Of a DNA stretch of 64,000 bases, positions 59,651 through 64,000 are shown piece after piece; positions within the stretch are counted from its first letter, which is position 1, and each line of letters opens with the position of its first letter. The notes below the pieces were generated by a model. That model saw only the letters and a program-made list of their open reading frames with translations, was not told the origin of the DNA and searched no databases. The DNA is taken from positions 62,001-126,000 of the forward strand of contig JAUICG010000005.1 of NCBI GenBank assembly GCA_030427485.1, written 5' to 3'. The translations under genes were made by a program, and so were the position numbers. The DNA comes from Gammaproteobacteria bacterium (lineage in GTDB: Bacteria; Pseudomonadota; Gammaproteobacteria; Pseudomonadales; Halieaceae).

Positions 59651-60627
59651 AGCAACCGCAACGGCTCCTCCTGCAGCGCGGACATCTGCTCGCGCAATTC
59701 CAGGATATGATCCGCCCAGTAGCGCTCGGTGTTGAACCAGGTGAAGCTGCGCGGGAACGCCGGGTCTTCCCAGCGCCGCGCCAGCCACGCCGCGTAGTGG
59801 ATCAGGCGCATGGTGCGCAGCGCTTCGATCCAGCGGATCTGGCGCGGATCGAAGTCGCAGAACTCCGAGTAGCCCTCCACCAGCTCCGATAACTGCAACT
59901 GCCGCTCGTGGCGTTCGCCGTTCAGGAACATCCACAGGTCCTGTATCGCCGGTGCGGTGCAGCAGTCGTCAAAGTCGACAAAGTGGGCGGTCTCGTCGCG
60001 CCACAGGATATTGCCGACGTGGCAATCGCCGTGAACACGGATCTCATCCTCGGGATTCACCTCGCTGTAGACTGACTCCACCATTTGCAGGAGATCGGAA
60101 GTGAGTGAGGCATACGCCGGCAGCAGCGCGGCGGGCACAAAGCCGTCCAGCAGGAATTCGCGGCTGTCCGTCAGCATGCGCTGTACCGTGATGGCCTGGC
60201 GCGCCGCGAATGGGCCGGCGCCGCCGATCGCGTGGATGCGCCCGAGGGTGCGGCCCAGCACCAGCAGGTTGTCGAGGTTGTCCAGTTCCGGGGGGTAGCC
60301 GCCGCGGCGCGGAAACAGCGCAAAGCGAAAGCCTTCGTAACCGTGCAGGGTCTGGTCCTGCGCGTTGGCCAGCGGCGCCACCACTGAAATCTCGGCGTCC
60401 TGCAGTTCGCGGCTGAAGCGGTGCTCCTCGATAATCTGTTCATCAGTCCAGCGTCCCGGGCGGTAGAACTTGGCGATCAGCGGCGTGCCGTCCTCGATGC
60501 CGACCTGGTACACCCGGTTCTCGTAGCTGTTCAGCGCCAGCAGGCGGGCGTCGCTGCGATAGCCGACGGATTCCACCGCGTCGATGATCAGGTCGGGGTC
60601 CAGCCGGTCGTAGGGATGGGCGCTCAT
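59647..60627 (-). CDS. srkA: Stress response kinase A (SrkA/YihE family)
   Basis: A Ser/Thr protein kinase of the choline-kinase-like fold. The 326-residue protein has the catalytic loop VHGDCHVGNILW and the metal site FVDFDDCC, with family text LNSYENRVYQVG near the N terminus. E. coli YihE counters stress-induced death. Its ATG overlaps the modC stop, so it sits at the end of the mod operon, an unusual partner. Confidence 0.92.
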   Translation of the reverse strand: MSAHPYDRLDPDLIIDAVESVGYRSDARLLALNSYENRVYQVGIEDGTPLIAKFYRPGRWTDEQIIEEHRFSRELQDAEISVVAPLANAQDQTLHGYEGFRFALFPRRGGYPPELDNLDNLLVLGRTLGRIHAIGGAGPFAARQAITVQRMLTDSREFLLDGFVPAALLPAYASLTSDLLQMVESVYSEVNPEDEIRVHGDCHVGNILWRDETAHFVDFDDCCTAPAIQDLWMFLNGERHERQLQLSELVEGYSEFCDFDPRQIRWIEALRTMRLIHYAAWLARRWEDPAFPRSFTWFNTERYWADHILELREQMSALQEEPLRLL

Positions 60628-61715
60628 GCCGTGTCTGTGGCCTCCATCAGCAGTGCCGCGCTCTTGATCTGCGCGTAGATTGGATCACCCACCTGCAGCT
60701 TGAGTTCCACCGCGGATTTACGCGTGATGCGCGCGAGCAGGAATTGCGAACCCAGCGACAGGCGCAACAGCACGCGCGCGCTGTCGGTTTCCTCGATTTC
60801 GCTGAGCGTGACCGGCAGGATGTTGAGGATGCTGCTGTCCCGCGGGCGCTCCCGGCAGACGCTGACATCGCGCGCGGGAATGCGCACGCGCCGCGCCTGG
60901 CCCGGCTGGTCGGGCAGGTGATTGACGAACAACTCGTGGCCGTCCACCGCCAGCCGGGTGAGGTCGAATACCGCATCGTGCTGCACCACGCTGGCGGTCA
61001 GTATCGCCGCCGCCTGTTCCTCGTGTGACAGGCGGGTGTCCAGCCTGCTGCACAACTCCAGCAACGAGCCCTGTTCCACCAGGCGGCCCCGGTCCAGCAG
61101 CAGCAGGTGGTCCGCCAGTTGGCTCACCTCCTCGATATCGTGGCTGACGTAGAGCATCGGCAATTGCAGTTCCCCCGACAGTCGCTGCAGGCAGCGCAGG
61201 CACTGCTGCCGCGCGGCGTGGTCGAGGTTGGCCAGCGGCTCATCGAGCAGCAACAGGCGCGGCGCGCTGAGCAGGGCGCGGCCGATCGCCACGCGCTGCT
61301 TCTGGCCCGCGGAGAGCGTGGCGGTGGCGCGCGCCAGCAGGTCGTCGAGTTCCAGCCAGGCGACCACCTGCCCGAAAGTGACGGTGCCGGGCGCGCTGCG
61401 GCGCGCCATCGCGTAGTCCAGGTTCTGCCCTACATCGAGGTGGGGGAACAGGCGGGCGTCCTGGAACACGAAGCCGATGCCGCGCCGCCACGGGGGTACC
61501 GGGCTGCCCTGCCCCTGCCAGGTGTCGCCGTTCAGCCGGATGACGCTGTCGGGTTCCGGCGCGCGCAACCCGGCGATGCACTCCAGCAGCGTGCTTTTGC
61601 CGCTGCCGCTGGGGCCGTACACCGCGGTGATGCCGCGCGCGGGCAGGGCGCAGTCGAGCTGCAGCGTGAAACCGCTGTCGCCCCGGCACGTCAGGTGCAG
61701 GCGCAGTTCGCTCAT
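60624..61715 (-). CDS. modC: Molybdate ABC transporter ATP-binding protein
   Basis: ModC powers molybdate import. The 363-residue protein has Walker A GPSGSGKSTLL, signature LSAGQKQRVAIGRAL, Walker B LLLLDEPLANLD, and a C-terminal MOP-like domain (residues ~295-355, LLRLSLGSQFLLARITRKSA) that senses oxyanion. Its ATG overlaps the modB stop by 4 bp. Confidence 0.95.
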   Translation of the reverse strand: MSELRLHLTCRGDSGFTLQLDCALPARGITAVYGPSGSGKSTLLECIAGLRAPEPDSVIRLNGDTWQGQGSPVPPWRRGIGFVFQDARLFPHLDVGQNLDYAMARRSAPGTVTFGQVVAWLELDDLLARATATLSAGQKQRVAIGRALLSAPRLLLLDEPLANLDHAARQQCLRCLQRLSGELQLPMLYVSHDIEEVSQLADHLLLLDRGRLVEQGSLLELCSRLDTRLSHEEQAAAILTASVVQHDAVFDLTRLAVDGHELFVNHLPDQPGQARRVRIPARDVSVCRERPRDSSILNILPVTLSEIEETDSARVLLRLSLGSQFLLARITRKSAVELKLQVGDPIYAQIKSAALLMEATDTA

Positions 61716-62398
61716 GCGCGCACCCGCCAGCCCTGCTGCCGGTCGCTGCGGTACAGCAGGAACAGCAGCCCGAAGGAGAACACCACCAGCCCCGCCGCGA
61801 GGCGGTGCGCCTCGTCAAAGCGCAGCGACTCCACCGAATCGAACAGCGCGATGGACAGCACCCGGGTCTCGCCGGGGATGTTGCCGCCGATCATCAGCAC
61901 CACGCCGAACTCGCCCACGGTATGGGCAAAGCCGAGGCTGGCGGCGGTGACGAAACTGCGCTTCGCCAGCGGCAGCACGATGGAGCGGAACTGGTCCAGC
62001 GGCGGGGCGCCCAGCGTTGCCGCCGCCTGCAACAGGCCCTGCGGAATGCGCTGGAAGGCGGACTGCAGCGGCTGCACGACGAACGGCAGCGAATACACCA
62101 CCGAGCCGATCACCAGCGCGCTGAAACTGAAAGCCAGTTGCGTGCCCGTCAGTTGCTGCCAGAGGCGGCCCAGCGCGGTGTCCGGCGTGAACATCAACAG
62201 CAGGTAAAAGCCCAGCACGGTGGGCGGCAGGATCAGCGGCATTGCGACGATCGCCTCGACTGTGGCGGCGATGCTGCCGCGGCGGCGGGACAGCCACCAC
62301 GCGAGCGGCGTGCCGAGGATCAGCAGCAGTACCGTGGTGATGGAGGCCAGCGCGACAGTGAGGTAGATCGCTTCCAGTTCGGCATGGTTCAGGGACAA
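61712..62398 (-). CDS. modB: Molybdate ABC transporter permease
   Basis: The permease has five or so membrane helices and the EAA loop LQAAATLGAPPLDQFRSIVLP. The start is probably TTG 62398 (reading SLNHAELEAIYLTVALAS), overlapping the modA end by 10 bp; longer in-frame readings run through modA. 228 residues, the usual ModB length. Confidence 0.93.
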   Translation of the reverse strand: MSLNHAELEAIYLTVALASITTVLLLILGTPLAWWLSRRRGSIAATVEAIVAMPLILPPTVLGFYLLLMFTPDTALGRLWQQLTGTQLAFSFSALVIGSVVYSLPFVVQPLQSAFQRIPQGLLQAAATLGAPPLDQFRSIVLPLAKRSFVTAASLGFAHTVGEFGVVLMIGGNIPGETRVLSIALFDSVESLRFDEAHRLAAGLVVFSFGLLFLLYRSDRQQGWRVRA

Positions 62399-63087
62399 GG
62401 TTCGTAGCCGGCGTCGGTGATCAGGTCGCGCACGGTATCGCTGCGCAACCACTGCAGGTACTCGTCAACCGCCGGGCTGTGTTTCAGCACGGCGGCGTAC
62501 TGCGTCACGGGTTGATACCAGGACAGCGGCACGGGCGTCGCATCCGCCGCTTTCAGCGCCTTCGGCAGCAGTGCCATGTCCACGGCGCCGCTCTGCCAGA
62601 ACTGCAGCGCCTGCGCGACGCTGTTGCCCTGGACCAGCTTGCGCGCCTGCCCCGCGCTGAATTCCGGCCGCGCCAGCACCTCCATCGCCGCGCGGCCGTA
62701 GGGCGCTGTCGCGGGGTTGGCGATCGCCAGGCTCAACTCCGGCCGCGCCAGCGCGTCGAGCCCGTCCTTGCCGCCGGCCAGCACCAGACTGCCACGGGCG
62801 TAGCAGAACAGGTCGGTGCTCGCGAGGGTCCTCGCCGTCGCCACCGTCTGTGGGGTTTCCTCGTCGGCGGCGAAGAACAGGTCGTACTGCGCGCCGTGCA
62901 AAATCTGCGTGGCCAGCGCGCCGGTGGACGCGGCGCTGAAGGTCACGAAGATATTGGTGTTGGCCAGGAAGGGCGCGGTGATTTTTTCCAGCGTGGGTTT
63001 AAAATTTGCCGCCACCGCGATACTGATCGACTCACCCGCCGAGAGCGGGGGCGCCAGCAGCAGGAGCAACAGCGTGACAATTCGCAT
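62389..63087 (-). CDS. modA: Molybdate-binding periplasmic protein
   Basis: ModA captures molybdate in the periplasm. The 232-residue protein has a signal peptide (MRIVTLLLLLLAPPLSAG) and the ModA text VAANFKPTLEKIT, FSAASTGALATQI and LFFAADEETPQ. First gene of modABC-srkA. No ModE repressor gene is nearby. Confidence 0.93.
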   Translation of the reverse strand: MRIVTLLLLLLAPPLSAGESISIAVAANFKPTLEKITAPFLANTNIFVTFSAASTGALATQILHGAQYDLFFAADEETPQTVATARTLASTDLFCYARGSLVLAGGKDGLDALARPELSLAIANPATAPYGRAAMEVLARPEFSAGQARKLVQGNSVAQALQFWQSGAVDMALLPKALKAADATPVPLSWYQPVTQYAAVLKHSPAVDEYLQWLRSDTVRDLITDAGYEPCP

Positions 63088-63112
63088 AGCACAGTCCTTG
63101 AATTAACGTTCC

Positions 63113-63856
63113 TCACACGCCGGGCGCCGGTGTCCGCGCCAGGCACCACACCTCGATGCGCCCCGCGCCGGCGGCCGACAGGGCCCGCGCCAGCGCGGAC
63201 GCGGTGGCCCCCGTGGTCAGTACGTCGTCCACGATGGCGATACGCAGATTGTCACAGGGCCCGGATACTGTAAAGGCGCCCCTGAGGTTGCCGGCCCGCT
63301 GGCGCGCATTCATGCCGGACTGCGCCGCGGTGGCGCGCCGCCGCGCGACGAGGCGGTGGGCGACCCGGCAGGCGCGCAGTTCGGGGCAGCTCGCGCGCAG
63401 CTGCCGGCACAGCACCTCGGACTGGTTGAAACCGCGCCGCCAGCGCCTGCGCCAGTGCAGGGGCACCGGCACGAGCAGGTCGACCGGCCCGCGACGCTGC
63501 GCCTGCTGCAGCCACAGCGCGGCCAGCAACGGCGTCAGGTACTGCTCGCGGTGGTACTTCCAGCGGTGGATCAGGTGCGCGAAGTACTCCCCGTACAGCC
63601 ACGGTGCGATCACCCGCTCGAACGCCGGGGGCGCCTGCAGGCACTGGCCGCACAGCCGCACCTCGACGGGGCTGGCGGCGGCGTCATTGCCGGGGGCGAG
63701 GGGCAGCGCGCAGCGGGTGCAGCAGTGGTGGTTGACCGGCATCTCGCGCTCGCAGGCGAGGCAGAGCGGGACATCCCGGCCACTGCGCAGCCCGCACAGC
63801 GCGCAGTGGTGCGGGAACAAACCGTCCAGCAGGCGCCGGCCGATGTTGTTAACCAC
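63113..63856 (-). CDS. comF: ComF family phosphoribosyltransferase-like protein
   Basis: The 247-residue protein has N-terminal zinc-finger cysteines (CALCG, CLAC, CTRC, CGQC) and a C-terminal PRTase motif IVDDVLTTGATASALARAL. ComF proteins act in DNA uptake or use; E. coli's is GntX. Start GTG 63856. The bioB operator overlaps its first codons. The comF-bio neighbourhood is common in gammaproteobacteria. Confidence 0.93.
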   Translation of the reverse strand: MVNNIGRRLLDGLFPHHCALCGLRSGRDVPLCLACEREMPVNHHCCTRCALPLAPGNDAAASPVEVRLCGQCLQAPPAFERVIAPWLYGEYFAHLIHRWKYHREQYLTPLLAALWLQQAQRRGPVDLLVPVPLHWRRRWRRGFNQSEVLCRQLRASCPELRACRVAHRLVARRRATAAQSGMNARQRAGNLRGAFTVSGPCDNLRIAIVDDVLTTGATASALARALSAAGAGRIEVWCLARTPAPGV

Positions 63857-63878
63857 GTCGGGCCTGCCAGGTTGACAG
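63846..63878 (+). promoter_or_regulatory. BirA-type biotin operator
   Basis: TTGTTAACC (63846-63854), a 15-bp spacer and GGTTGACAG (63870-63878) match the E. coli bio operator pattern TTGTAAACC-N16-GGTTTACAA with three changes. The right half overlaps the -35 of the predicted bioB promoter and the left half lies in the comF start region. Confidence 0.7.
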
Positions 63879-63899
63879 CCGGCCTGGCGGCGGTATCAT
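63872..63899 (+). promoter_or_regulatory. Promoter of bioB
   Basis: TTGACA (63872-63877) and TATCAT (63894-63899), spacer 16 bp. The start would be near 63906, about 31 nt before the ATG at 63937. Overlap with the BirA-type operator implies repression by biotin-bound BirA. Confidence 0.75.
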
Positions 63900-63936
63900 G
63901 CACGTCTTCATCATTGACTTCCCCCTCGAGCCCGAT

Positions 63937-64000
63937 ATGCAATCCCCGGCGGCAGCGACGACCACCCCCCAATCCACCCAGGCGGCGACCGAACTTCGCC
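63937..64000 (+). CDS. bioB: Biotin synthase (5' end; continues past the right edge)
   Basis: Only 21 codons are present. The frame runs from ATG 63937 through an Ala/Thr-rich stretch to QAATELR, which fits the start of BioB (commonly ..LRHDW). Biotin synthase is a radical SAM enzyme inserting sulfur into dethiobiotin. The identity rests mainly on the BirA-type operator and the comF neighbour, since no diagnostic BioB motif is in the window. Confidence 0.6.
   Translation, partial: MQSPAAATTTPQSTQAATELR

Overview
The window is chromosomal DNA from a high-GC gammaproteobacterium. Gene order is that of a Pseudomonas-like relative: glnA-thiI-typA at the left, and tatCBA-hisEI-ubiB-ubiJ-ubiE-DUF971-hslUV-SPOR-argS-priA-rpmE-malic enzyme-ponA-pilMNOPQ-aroKB-hemE in the centre and right, essentially collinear with Pseudomonas aeruginosa. 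The split pntA, the HslV propeptide and the accessory genes would fit a marine Cellvibrionales/Halieaceae-type organism, but that lineage is an inference. Coding density is about 95%. I see no rRNA, tRNA, CRISPR array, prophage or intact insertion sequence.

Layout. 1-4,461: glnA (partial, with a sigma54/NtrC control region), thiI, typA, dtd. 4,523-10,084: elaA, a protein with two cyclic-nucleotide-type domains, parC without parE, and an orphan radical SAM gene of lower GC. 10,222-18,166: the ahpA/serB divergent pair, a class II aldolase with a divergent Crp/Fnr-type regulator, a PilZ-like protein, then efp and its modification enzyme epmA. 18,255-25,111: transhydrogenase pntAa-pntAb-pntB and a DNA repair pair (FAN1 nuclease plus XPD-like helicase). 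25,325-31,169: NhaC antiporter, thioesterase, hemerythrin protein with a histone-like tail, ABC exporter, SDR. 31,166-43,661: Tat translocon, two histidine genes, ubiquinone genes, HslUV protease, FtsN-like SPOR protein, argS, priA. 44,108-56,208: rpmE, malic enzyme, PBP1a, type IV pilus assembly genes, aroK, aroB, hemE. 56,542-64,000: cysE, a TrmB-like methyltransferase, an acyltransferase, an orphan MNT antitoxin-like gene, srkA, modABC, comF and the start of bioB.

The most unusual content is non-coding. Four copies (36,428-36,601; 43,734-43,936; 56,309-56,476; 57,441-57,610) of a palindromic element of about 170-200 bp share a nearly fixed core with two hairpins, enclosed by a 30-bp stem. 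The stem sequence differs between copies, yet the two arms stay complementary inside every copy (30/30 in three copies, 29/30 in the fourth). One copy also carries a matched 13-bp extension of an inner stem. A second, unrelated 163-bp nested palindrome lies upstream of efp. I recognise neither family.

Regulatory sites readable from the sequence include a sigma54 promoter with NtrC-type sites before glnA, a BirA-type operator overlapping the bioB promoter, divergent priA/rpmE promoters flanking one copy of the palindromic element, and a terminator after rpmE.
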